This document shows positions 10,749 to 22,314 of a stretch of DNA of 64,000 nt, piece by piece. The notes under the pieces are model-generated. The model saw nothing but the letters and a program-made list of their open reading frames with translations. It had not been told where the DNA came from and made no database searches. This DNA is from Ectocarpus siliculosus (lineage: Eukaryota > Sar > Phaeophyceae > Ectocarpales > Ectocarpaceae). A program made the translations under genes and the position numbers. How positions within the stretch are numbered: position 1 is the first letter of the stretch; every line of letters begins with the position of its first letter. The DNA lies in the NCBI GenBank assembly GCA_000310025.1, contig FN649749.1:3666910-3730909 (forward strand), written 5' to 3'.

Positions 10749-10798
10749 CATCCATTATTCTATTGTCGAGTGTCATCCATTACTCTATTGTCGAGTGT
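10749..10798. repeat. 25-bp tandem duplication
   Basis: CATCCATTA(T/C)TCTATTGTCGAGTGT occurs twice head to tail (10749-10773 and 10774-10798) with one difference. Confidence 0.85.
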
Positions 10799-11422
10799 CC
10801 CAGTTAGTTGTGATGTTTCAAGTTTTATTTTCTCGGGAGTTCCCACAAAGATTCATCCACACTGCCCGTCTTTTCTTGCAAGGAGTACCCAATAAAACCG
10901 TGAGCTCCATTCAACTATCCTCATGTCTCTAATAGTACATTCAAATCAAAATCATCACATCCTAATTGTTACCACAGTGACTTCCTGCGTTGATACCAAC
11001 ATCGTTGGTTATCTGTACTTCCTTCGACAATACACATCGTATCATTTTGCTCTTAATCTACCCTTGCCCCTATTCCCACAAGTAAAAAAATAAAATCATG
11101 AATCACCCCCATGGTAAATAAGATACCAAAAATTATGTTTTACTTCTACCAAAATTAATTGTACTCTGGCTTCTGTACGCGAAGAATCCCTAACATGTAT
11201 GCGTGATTTCCCAAAGAAGACCTGACGAAAATTGTGTAGCATAGTGCCTAAAAGATTCGCCCTGTAATTACAACCGTATTGAGATGAGCACTTCACGTGG
11301 TAGCCCGGTGTGGTCGTCGAGATATATTTGTTTCACTTTGTCGACCACCGCGCAAAACCAGGCTTGGGACCGACGGGCGGATTCACATATCCCGACTTCG
11401 CTTCTTTGCTTTCAAGTGCACC

Positions 11423-11725
11423 TTTAAAGGAGGTGAAGCCGTGGGCGGTAGCTTGCTCCTAGAGATAGATGAAGGTAGGTTCTGTCGTTGACACGCTTGT
11501 CCACGACCACGTTGAGATGGGAAAGTTGCTTGTTATTGCTGAGAGACGATCAGCAAGGGTCTGAGGTGAAGTGGGGATCCAACTTCACCTCAGGGGGTAC
11601 GCAGACGAGACAAATCCTAAGAGGGTAGATGTCTGAAGGGTATACCTCCTGGGACCGACCCACATCCTATCAACAATAAGATATACCCTATTTAAGCTAG
11701 CAGCCACACTCCTTAACACACACCC
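11423..11725 (+). repeat. Dispersed repeat C, left copy, with hairpin
   Basis: About 300 bp that recurs inverted at 29057-29351, from TTTAAAGGAGGTGAAGCC to CAGCCACACTCCTT. Near its middle is a perfect 12-bp hairpin, CTGAGGTGAAGT (11561-11572) and ACTTCACCTCAG (11582-11593) with a 9-nt loop. The other copy has only a degraded version of it. No coding frame is conserved. It could be a solo LTR or a small non-autonomous transposon; I found no terminal inverted repeats. Confidence 0.75.
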
Positions 11726-13689
11726 GTGCGATGTGACGAACTTGTGGGACGCTGAATAAGACCACCGGAACTTCGGGGTACAATGCTCCTGCACACACCC
11801 CGAGACAAATGGGCACACCATCACCAATCAGAGCACAACACGAACGGATGCATCCGTGTCGTCCTACAAAATACCCTGAAATGCACGATGTAATATCTAC
11901 AAGTAGACTTGCTTGCTTTCCTTTGACGTTAACTGATCTCTTTCATGCGAAATAGGTTGCCAATTTGCCAAACTAAGCTACTGCAAGGGTCGGGATCAAA
12001 ATCATGTGTTGGAGTGCTTGCCGTACAAAATCGACTCATGGGTTTGATGCGGTGTTGTAAAGGCGTAACCAAGTCGGTAACCGTCAGGTGAAGACAGCTT
12101 AGGTGTCTGGTTTGGATAATAAGGTCACTCTTGTGTGTTTGCCCACTTGTACGCACAGCTGAGAGAGTAGCTGTACAGCGACTGCAGTGGCAATGCAGGT
12201 GCCTCGACGTTCGGTAATGCACACAGCTGAGGCGACCACCAGTTATCTTTTCCCCGGTGTAGGAACAACATAACACTACTTTCACGCAGTACATGCCCTA
12301 CCATTTCTTCACCCTAGCAATTGCAATCGGTCTTTTCCTCCCCCCGCACCGTCGAAAGGAAAGGGGTGGGTCGGCGGGAAAATACTTCACATATTTGCAG
12401 CTCCTCCAGCTGGCAAACCACTCAAAGCCTCCTATATTTCCACTTCGCTACTTGTCTCTGCGTTGTTCTCATTGGTCCTGGTAAGACCATCTGTGTGAAC
12501 AACTAGCTTGGCAGAGTGTTCGAGGTGAAGCAGTAGTCTAGGTGTTACACAGTCGGAACCGGAATCAAGATGCTACATGATATGGCCGACAGAGACTGCG
12601 AGGGAAAAAAATGTACTGACATCGTTGCACACTTCCCGACGCTATTTTGCCGCCGCGGTGGAAGGATTGCTGCACGATCTTACTGAGGTCATGTGGAGGG
12701 ACCATGATGCCAAGGCGAAAACTGGTGAACGGGACTAGTCTATACCATGCCGTTCGGCGCTGAAAGCACAGGCAAGCATTTGATGGTCCCATAAATCAGC
12801 TCAACGGAACCTTTCGCCAGCGCAACTCCTTAACTCGTCGATCGCGCCGCATTCTCCTTCAGTCAACAACTTGGCAGCCCGCTCACGCCACTATTTCACA
12901 TCATCGCCATCCATTCCACACCAGAACCGATGCAAGAGGAAGAACTGCGCTAAGAACGTAAGGCAGACGCAGTTTGTAGCTCGGCTTCTCCAGGGTAAGT
13001 ACTGTAGCCTGGCCTTTGTGTCGGTGTCTGGGCTGGTCGTTGACGGCTTGAATTCGTGTGGCTCTTGCTGGCGGTATGAATTCGTCAACAGGCGCAGATG
13101 GGCGAACGCCCAACGTCGACTTGACGAACTCGGTTTGCTTCACCATACAATGAAACACGCTAAAAGCACCTCCCAAGCAGCACCGCTCACGGCGGAGCTG
13201 CTCTCATCTCGGCTTGGTTCATACCCAAGCACGCACACATGCACCTCTTGAACAGGAGGTCGCCCAACGACTCTTCGATAGGCATGTTGTCTAGAGATTG
13301 TTTCCCATGTCACAACCCTACCCTTCGTGTCTAGCCGCGCAAACCTGTCATTTTACGACACACACCCAGATGAAGGCTCAGCAGCTGAAGTTGGCCGAAC
13401 GAGTTGCCCTTTACACGATCACTCTCAATTGACCAGTTTGGCGTCGTTTGGGTTATATTGAACCATTCGGTCCTCCTGTGGCCTCCCCATAACGGCCGTC
13501 CTGACGATGATGTGCTTGAGAGCTCCCCGATCCAAGTATCTGCCCGGAGCCTTAGCCAGGTTCCGCTGCTGACGCCTTCTCATTCCATGTCTCTCTCGGC
13601 TCCTCTCGAGAGCACGCACTCGATAATTTCTGGTCGTTCTTGGTCTCTGTACGTTCCCGAACCCGAGCACACCAGCATCAGTTGTATTC

Positions 13690-16600
13690 CCACGTGGTGC
13701 GGCGATCTCATGCCGTAGGTACAGTAGGATGCTCCTCGCAGCGAGTGACGCAAGTTGCAGGCAACGTATCAAGCCTTTACGGGGGCCCACTCAACAGTCA
13801 ATACGTTTCCATCCCTCTCCCGGAAAACCTACCCAAACCAGCTGCGGAGGGCTCCAACTCCAATAGAGCGTGCGTGCCTCTGGCACGGTTAATGCCGGCT
13901 TGTAACAATCACGGCCCCTCAAACGATTTTAACGAAACGCTCTCCGCGAAGCCCCCGCTTTTCGAAAAGCCATGTTTTTCGTCATAGTGTTGGGCCGACC
14001 TGGCTGCGCACGCGCCAAGCAAACCACCAAATGAAATGATATCCTCTTCACCTAATCCCGCCATTTATTGTTTCCTGCAACCAATATTGTCAGAAACATT
14101 TTCTTCCCCAACCCTTCTTCGTGGTACAAGTTTCTGCTGTTGACGAACGTTTTCGTCCTTCCCGGCGTGAATGGTGAGTGAATGAACTTCCGCGGGGATC
14201 GTCCACGTAACATACGCGAACGTCCACTCCGTGTTGCACAATATGTGGAGGTGCAGTACGTAGACGCCGATGCTGTTACTAGAGATGATGTACCGTGACC
14301 AGCAATAGATGAGGTGGGTACGCACATACGGAACAAGACCGACGACATGATCCGCCACGCGATAAAATCTCTTGCGTGAGGCGGGACCATTGTTCACCAC
14401 CTTCCCTGGACTCCATTGCGAGCCAAGTTCCTCGCTATTTCAACGGATCAATCCATCTTGTCATGTTTTGTGCGGAGGCTACTGCAACGCAATGACACCC
14501 AAACATGTTAGCTCCTCCATTGGCATGTCCCGCCAACAAACTTCTGTCACAGAGTTTCAAGCTGAGTCGCTGGCCTCAACCGAAATGGTCCCCATTTACC
14601 CGGCGCGATTGAATTTGTTCGCCACCGTTATGTCTTCAGTTAGGACTGCTGTGTAGCTGCGGCAACCGGTTGTCAACTTCTAAACATTCGCCGACCGTTA
14701 GTCGAAATAGATTATCAAGCTTGCTTGCATCCCGGTGAGCGATGTTTCCAAATGTCGTCTACCGCATGGAACAACAAAACATGTAATCCAAGTTCATACC
14801 GTGCTCCTCCCTGTGACCGTCTCCTCCCTGTGACTGTGTCTCCATCGGAATTTCATGTGCGAGTACTTCTAGGCTTGCACGCTTGCCTTGATGCCGACGC
14901 CGCTGTCAACTACGAATGTGCCGGCGGCACAAATAACTTGCGAGTGATCCTGCTTGTAGCCTACATGCCACGGGACATTGAAACAAGACGGGTCAACTAC
15001 TTGTACATGCCCAATTGCGTTGGAATTCCGCGATGTTGGCCCCCAACCACCATGGAATGGTGGTTGAGAAGCGCTTGCTGATCGTCAGGCCGGGTGGGTC
15101 GATGCCGCCGAGGTGCGCAAAGTATCTACCGTTCTCTTCGCTTTATTGCAGGATCCTTGACCGGGCACCAAACCTTGTTCTCCGACTCCGTTACTGGAGT
15201 TGTTCTTCATGATTGTTCGTCGTCAAAAGGCCAGATCGCGAAATCGGTGGTGCTTTCTGTGCAGACTGGGAACCCTGCCTGAGTTGATCCACACGTACTC
15301 AGGCCCGTGAAAGTAGACTGTGCCGTCAGTAGTGGTTACCCCTGGCGTTACCCTGCACGGTGTCGAGCAACTTGTGTCGGACCTAACAATCATTTCGCGA
15401 GTAAGTTACACAGCCTTGTTTCAATACCGTGAGCGTTACACTGATTTCCTTCAACCATCGGGAAATTTGGGTTTGGACGGGATATGGATACCTGTGGTGG
15501 GTGCTGACCAGTCTGGTCTGCAAGAGTGTTTCGACGCCGCTGGACTAACAGGCATCACCTGTATGTAAGGGGAATTGTGGAGCGAGATGCTTGCTGTTTT
15601 CATGCTCTCTCCCGACTACAGTAGTTGTCAGCTTCACGCTGCCGTATTTTCCCAAGATGTCGCAAGCACGAATGTATTGTAGTTAGACTGCAGTCCCAAA
15701 TCTAGCAAGGCCACGCCCTCAGGGGCGCCGCCACCTCCCTCCGCCGTCGCCGCCGCCGCGTACGTGCCTGCCTACCTTCTGCGGACGACCTCTGTTTCCC
15801 TTTTTCCTTCCCACGAATATATCGGTTAAACTTGGGATCAATATGTGTGTCTGTGGCAGTCGCCTGGCTCGAACATGGAACTACTGTAGTCTCCTGAGCT
15901 GTTTTTCGCTTAACTACAGACTTCAGCTGGGTTGCCGCGTCGGTTCTGAATGTCATAACTATTCGAGTATGCCAAGGTAAATACCAACGGCTATTTGCCA
16001 TTCTCCACGACCCCAGGGCGGAGGGCCTACGAATGATAACACCACTGGTGATGTTTCACCCACCATTATTACACGTGGTACCCTGTTGAACTATTGCAAC
16101 TGTGGCAAGACGATACTAGAAACTGGTACCAACGCCTAGCCCCAGCTAAGCTCGCTATGCCCTGTTCGCCCGCTCTCTCCGTCGGCGGGCAGCTGTGGTA
16201 GATGTTGTTGAGCTTGACAGTACTCAGCCGGCATCCAATCAATCGGCTCTGTAGCACTGGGCCGCCTACATTCTTTACCCCAAACTCGTCAACACCATAC
16301 GTGGCCGTCGGTGTTTTCTAGTTCGTCGCTCGTCGGTTGTATCGTTCTCCAATCACCGACATCAGTGATCTGCACTGGACGACTGCGCTCGAGTTTCCGT
16401 GGAAATGTTCAACAATCTTCCGAACCTGCGGGTACTGTAAGTGATCTCGAACGAAGTAGCTAGACACTGCATACGCCGACCCACCAATCCCTGATTGATA
16501 CTGCGGAGTAAACCCAATCGGACGCCGTCATCACAGGTTGCCCACCAATGTTTCTCTGTGACAGAAGTAGTTAGAGCTCATGATCCCCAGAACTGAAGCA

Positions 16601-19600
16601 CGACTGACTAGGCTAGGGTAGCGTCACAACTGCGCCTTTTGCGAAGAGGATCTTCCATGCTCCGATCAGACAGCTCCGAATCGGGTTGTAGCTGCCCCTC
16701 GCGCTAACAACTTGGTCAATGGTGTTCAGTAGTGGTGAAACTTGTAGCATTTTCATCTTGAACGATCATTCTCAGGGCACCGTTCTTCTCTTCTAGCTCA
16801 TCAGTCACAGGACGATGTTATTTCTCCCGCCATTTCCAAGAGTATACGTTGACACAGGTATTGTCGCTTGTCTAGCCGGTTGCCTCGGCCATTTCTTGCT
16901 TGCGCCGAAGTATTGCTTGTGGGAGGGTTCACGCTCCTTGTGCCCCGATGTGTCCGTGTCTCTACAGTGCGTGACGTTTTCCGATCTCGTCTACAAAACA
17001 CTTTGGGCAGGTCGGTGGCTCGGACAATCCCATTCGGACTCTTCGACGACCTCAAGGCCTCGTTAACTATTCTGTAAGTTCTATCGGAAATCCTTGCTCA
17101 TCAACGTAGCTCTACGTGCTTCGACTATAGGGCGGGTTTTCCTCCTTTGGACGCGTTCTTGGTGAAGCGTGGCGTGAGATTTCGTTCCTGATTTTCTTCG
17201 AAAGTACGCTGAAACCTACACGAGAGAGGTGAAACGAGTGGATGAGACATGTCGGGCGATAACTCGTTTTCGTCTCATCCCCCCAGAAAACGAGGCGTCC
17301 ACGCCCACAACTGGTAGTGGCTTGTGATAGAATTAACCTGCTCCGCTGACTAATATATTTCAGTATTCAACTAGCGTGTATACCGACATGGTCTTGACAA
17401 ATCCCTCATCCGTAGACGTATGTTTATTCGCCATAGCCTTGGATTTCGGCGTCGAAATAGAGACGACACGAGCGGAAGCAGAACTCCAGGGTGTGTGCAC
17501 GATGGGTTGCTGCCGTCCCATGCGATACAGTCAGCGGTGATGGGTTTATCCCGATGGTTATCGTCCAGGTATAGCCAACTCATCAATACCCTACCACAGG
17601 CGTTCAACGCATGTTAAACAGTAAATGACAACAGATTTTCCCTTGGCACCTTCTTGAAACCACGTTTCTGTACGATCACTAGGAATACGCCCCTGTCTCA
17701 TCGACAACCCTCTTTTTTCGTGCCCCCCCTCAGACGTGTAGTCGATCGCCCGGGGCTGACTTCTCTTATTATATATAGTCCAGACCGCTTCGCGAAGCTC
17801 TCCAACCTTCAGCAGTTATAAGTATATTGCGAACGGAGCTCTCCCCTATCCTTCGTTGGATGCACTATCGATACACGTGGTGGATCGTGGTCGATGCATG
17901 CTGGTTATGCCCACCAGCGCTTGCCGAGGCGAGTTGAACTTTTTCCGTCACGAAACGCTCAAAAACGTGCAAGGTCTGTGGCAGAATACCGCTTCTTACG
18001 ACTCAGCGTACATCCCAACAAACGACATCCCCCCAGTCCCACACCCAGCAGTAGTTCCCGAACAAAAGCCATACGATGGCCGAAACTTCCACACACAGAG
18101 TAACATCTCAGGTGGCGTATAATTTTCGCCGGCAATGTCACAGGGGGGGTTGCCCTACACAGGGTACGATACTCCGCGTGTAAAGCATTTTGGTTTGGCG
18201 ACGAAATGTTGTGGTTGTGCCAGTTGGCACGCGACGTCGGTTTCCACGCGTTCTTCGGAACAGCAGCTACAGTCTCCCTGTTGCCGGTCTGTTGTTCAGC
18301 TTGTCGTTTCGTCGCGTGTGCACTGAGAACAAGATATAGTTGCTTTTTCCTGTGTCTTGGAAATCGTTGGTTCGCTGCTTGAAAACGTTAGAGAGTAGGC
18401 CAGGAATCGGGCACAGGTCTCGGGTTGTACACACCTCGAAAACAATGACAGGGTTTGGTTTAGCTTGTACGGTAGGGGGAGTTACCGTTTTATAGACTAA
18501 AGTGCACCCTCCGACAGTCTTTAAACTTGGCAACAGACGACATTAAGAAACTTTGTCCCCGAACCAACGCGTCTTGGGCTCAAAGCAGTGGAGCCGTTCC
18601 GTTTCAGCTTGACTTACCCGAAACTGGACACAATTCCCGTCGGGCTATTCAAGGGCAACAGGAAGCTCACGGTCTTGTGAGTTGCTCCCAAACAAGACAC
18701 AATTGTGGTAAATACCTCACTCGGTTGGCCCAAGGGCGGGGGCGTAGAGGGCAGACCAAGTTGATGGTCGAGGGAAAAACGCGAACATCTGCAGACGGAA
18801 ATATTTTGGGTCCTGGGGGGAATGTTGTCGAGCTCCTAGAGTAGGACAATCGGTAAGCTGTATGGAAGCGTTTGATGTTCCGTCGGTGTATCCCGAAGGC
18901 GTCGCTGCCTTCCACCCTCTATCTCTCTTCTTGCGAGCGCCAAGCGAGCCTTGTATCAAGAGGATACCATGTGGTATGTGGAAGCAACCGAGTGATGCAA
19001 CTTGTTCGATTATTGCACAACACGAACTCGAGGTACCCCCCTACCAGTGGCAATGCACGACGAACGATATACTATTTGCGAGACTTTATGGCGGTATCCT
19101 GAAGAGAGGCACACGTGCGCTCGTTGCTTGCCGATCTCTGTGCAGCTCCGGTCTGACGGCGCTACTACTCGAAACCTTGAACGGCCTACTCAATCTCAGA
19201 ACATTGTGAGTAGACGGGACATTAGCCTAGAGCTTCTTGTGGGGTAGCGTAGACGTCCACTCATGTGAGTAGCATCTAATTTTCCCGGCCCTCAGTTGGC
19301 GAATTAGCGCCGAGGAAACAATTCTCTACAAACATGGTAGCGTACGGGTTTCCACGATGATTGCATAACTCCCCAGTCGGTCATGGTGGACGGCGAGATA
19401 TGGTTTATGCGGTGCATGCATTCGAGTCGGAGAGTTGACGAACTCGCTCATCTTGGTCACGATGGGCTGGATAAGCGTCGAAGAGAATCATCCATACGCT
19501 GCCGCAGCAGGTATAGTGTGTGAAGCTGGCTCTTGGTGGGGGACCAGTTTCCGTCGTCGACCTGTTGGGTTTTGTGTGGCGGTTCAGCCAATACCGCAGT

Positions 19601-21393
19601 TGGATGTCCATGCCGTGAGCGAGTCCCACCGACTGCCAACCACCCTAAGTTACGGGTTTCCACCTTACACATTTGATTGTTCCATACTTTTGAACAGGTA
19701 CCCTGTCGCACAACGTGCTGACGACCCTTCCTGCCGACATTTTTGGACCGCCCGTATCGCTCAACCCCCTGTAAGTAAAAGTAGTGGTACCATGTATTGA
19801 ATACAGGGAGGGAATGCGTGTTGCGATTGTTGATGGTTGGGGACAGTGAGAGATAGGCAGAGCACGTGGATCAATCGGTGCCTTCGGCACTACTGTACGG
19901 CCATATGTTCACAGCTGGTATGGTGAATCGACCGCGTCTAGTGTTTGACTAGTACGGACAAAAGGTACTGGGTAGAAAGAATGGAACGGGGTTTGATGTG
20001 AAGACAACAACACCAATATTCTTCTCTGTGCCTGGTACCCAAACCTCCGCGTTCGACCAAGAGCTGTCGCCTCAAGACGCAGTTGCACGTGGTTCAGCGT
20101 TTGCTCACACTGGTCACCGAGGTGTGTTTGCTTGGATGCCGTCCCATTATTACGTGTGGAGGTACCTTTCGGGTTATACCCAGAACGCATCAGCCACGGG
20201 TCACGCAGGAGGAAGGCCAGTCGTGATGGTTGATAGTCTACTGTAGTCTAGGCTTCTTCTGGGCTGCTTCCTTGACTTGCATCATCACAAGCACTATTCA
20301 ACCCCTTGGTTCCGTCGTCCACTGTGAAGATACAATTGTCATACGTGAAGTGAGCGCTTCCATTTAGCCAATCACTTGTAAGAACGAATTTCATATTCTT
20401 GCGATTACGCTGAGTCGCGAGTTCACGCCCAACATGGGAGGTTGCCTGAGCGATGTTGCCAACTGGACCACTCAGCCAGCGTACGGGAGTTGTTTCTCTT
20501 GCCAATCCAGTTGCGATGGGTAATGCTGCTGGCGTTGATGTTTACTGCGCGTTTGGTGCTTGTGTTACCTTTGGATCACCGCATCACCACATTTCTGTCG
20601 AATATCCAAGAACGAACTGTCCTCCTCTACATTGCCTACCTCGATTAGCACCAACGTACGCGCACTTCGGCTCGTTCGCAATGATTGTTCAGCGAGATAT
20701 CTGGCCATTTCCGTATTCCTGTTGTATGGTCTACCCTGTTGGGTTGAGCTTGATCTACAGGTCCTTTGTTCGTCTTTTTGCTGTGATTGTTTCAGGGTCG
20801 TTCAAGGAAACAAAATGACAGGCCTTGAGTGCCTCCCCGAGAGGTGAGACAGCGCAACGAACAACTAACGTATCGCATTGGGTTCTCGAGAACGGTGGCA
20901 ACAACTGATATCATGATAGGGGTATCAGAAAACAACCGCGCTCTCGTGGGATTGGGCTTGTCCTGTACATAGGGTGCCAATCGTGTCGCGCTTGGTACTA
21001 TTGCGAGGCTCGTGGTACTGTAGAGGCATTACGGCAACTGCGTTGGAAAGCAAAGGCTTTCCCTGTGAAGGGCAGAGGGTGCTCCGGAAGTGGGAGCCCA
21101 AACCGCGTGTCGAGAAGAATTCGATGGAAACTCCGGTAAAAACACGAGAGACACAGTGGAGACGACTCAACAAATCAAATCTTCACTGGCATATTTACAT
21201 CGTTGTGTACTTACTTGTGGAATGTCGTGCAACGGGGCGGGCTGAGATCTAAGGAATCGAGGAAATGATCATTTGTGGTGTCGTCCCCGTATTTTCTGAG
21301 TGTCGCATGCATTTCGGCGAATGTGGACACTGAACACGAAAGTGATTTCGCTATTTGAGTGGTCCAATTTCATTTATTCCGAACGACACGCCC
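13690..21393 (+). repeat. Large inverted repeat, left arm
   Basis: This arm is the reverse complement of the right arm: 21393 pairs with about 40258, 14064 with 47558, and 13690 with the window end at 64000. In one 228-nt stretch compared base by base (near 18300-18530 and 43140-43370) there were 8 differences. Small indels and stop changes distinguish the arms throughout. Short open frames of 80-120 codons lie on both strands in most places, about the number expected by chance at this GC. Differences in two tested frames did not favour silent changes. I recognise no domain. Candidate splice donors (GTGAGT, GTAAGT) occur but no complete gene can be assembled. The repeat may extend left of 13690. 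Confidence 0.9.
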
Positions 21394-21730
21394 GTTCGTT
21401 CTTCTACGACAAAATTATGGCTGGGACAGATCGGAAGACACTCAAGTTTTGGGGTCGTAACGTGCGTCCTTTCGACAATGCTGAATGCGAGCGAGAAGAG
21501 ATCGTTCTTACGGGGTCGTACGCCAAAGTTGCTTAAATCCACGACATGAAACAACATTTGCTGGAGACGGGTACCCGCCTCCTTGCGGAAGCCAGCCCCT
21601 TCGATCTTGTTTGGAGTATCGGCATGTCTGCATGCTTTCCAGAGGCTAGCGATTCATCCAAGTGGACGGCTAGCGGTAAAAACTTGTTGGGAAAAGCTTT
21701 GAAGGAAGTTAGATGCCTTTTGGGTGATCA
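21375..21730 (+). pseudogene. NADAR (YbiA/DUF1768-like) domain fragment
   Basis: The frame reads KFWGRNVRPFDNAECE...EIVLTGSYAKVA, then a TAA stop at 21534-21536, then IHDMKQHLLETGTRLLAEAS, PFDLVWSIGMSA and GKNLLGKALKEVRCLLG. These match the core of the NADAR superfamily, in which RxVR, a Lys/Phe helix, the LLxTG...LxEASPxDxxWGIG segment and a final GKNxLGxxLMxxR are typical. NADAR proteins act on riboflavin precursors or ADP-ribosylated substrates. The N-terminal third is missing because homology starts where the inverted-repeat arm ends. The fragment lies about 350 nt upstream of the retroviral-type protease, in the place of gag, so it may have been part of the element's polyprotein. A host-gene scrap is the alternative. 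Confidence 0.7.
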
Positions 21731-21984
21731 TCCCTTGTTTGGCGAAAATTTCTCCGCTTCTACTTCTCCCGAGCCTCCCATTTCGCAGCCTTCTCCCCAT
21801 GGACATCGACGCATCCACAAGGTTGCTACTGCGGCAGGTTCGTCGTCACGGGAGGACCGGGGCGAAGATCTAGCTTGTCTCCGTTCGCCCCGGGGGACCA
21901 TGCTCCTGGCGTTCATCTGGTGGCATCGACCTCCGATGGCGCAGGCTAACCTCCTCTTCTGGAACTTGGGCCCGATCTGGTAGG

Positions 21985-22310
21985 CGGCACGCTCCTGTTG
22001 GACTTGGACTCATGCACCACCCGGGTTCTGCCGCATGGAGGACCTACAGCCACTTCCCAACTCATGCGAGTGGCGCTGCCGGACTCTGGGTCTCCTGGGT
22101 CCTTCGTGTCCGACTCCGTGGTCACCGCCATGATAGACGCTGGAGCTGTGACCGCTGGCAGCGTTCGTGTTTCGCCCTCTCGTCGTTGGGGTTGGTTTGG
22201 TGATGGACCCGCCCTTGTGACGGCCCGGTCGGTTCGTCTCACCGTCAATTTTCTTCGTGGAGATCGAGCTACCGCTTCCTTGCGGTCTGGGCCTGTGTTG
22301 TTCCCGATGC
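21985..22310 (+). pseudogene. Gypsy aspartic protease remnant
   Basis: The frame contains MRVALPDSGSPGSFVSDSVV followed by RRWGWFGD and a beta-rich stretch. It aligns with VALVDTGSPQSFVAEKVV and RRWSGFGG in the other Gypsy element (54.7-54.9 kb). The active-site triad is DSG instead of DTG, which can still be functional. The frame is lost near 22285; the following part (GHAVLLGRDSWMRSNSRVF) continues in another frame to a TGA near 23001. Confidence 0.8.
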
Positions 22311-22314
22311 CGCC

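Larger units (their letters stand above)
9983..13689. other. Intergenic DNA with short repeats, no gene recognised
   Basis: The stretch holds repeat B (10099-10490), a CRE-like pair (10577-10630), a 25-bp tandem duplication (10749-10798) and repeat C (11423-11725). The rest shows only short open frames on both strands without recognisable domains. It may include the outer part of the inverted-repeat arm, whose left limit cannot be set because the right copy runs off the window. Confidence 0.5.

Noticed and set aside
13690-21393. A multi-exon gene in the inverted-repeat arm (for example frames at 18527, 19435, 19998 and 20453, or their opposite strands)
   Set aside because: Several frames on both strands read like protein, but the number of 80-120-codon frames is near chance, differences between the arms are not mainly silent, some donors are mutated in one arm, and no domain is recognised.
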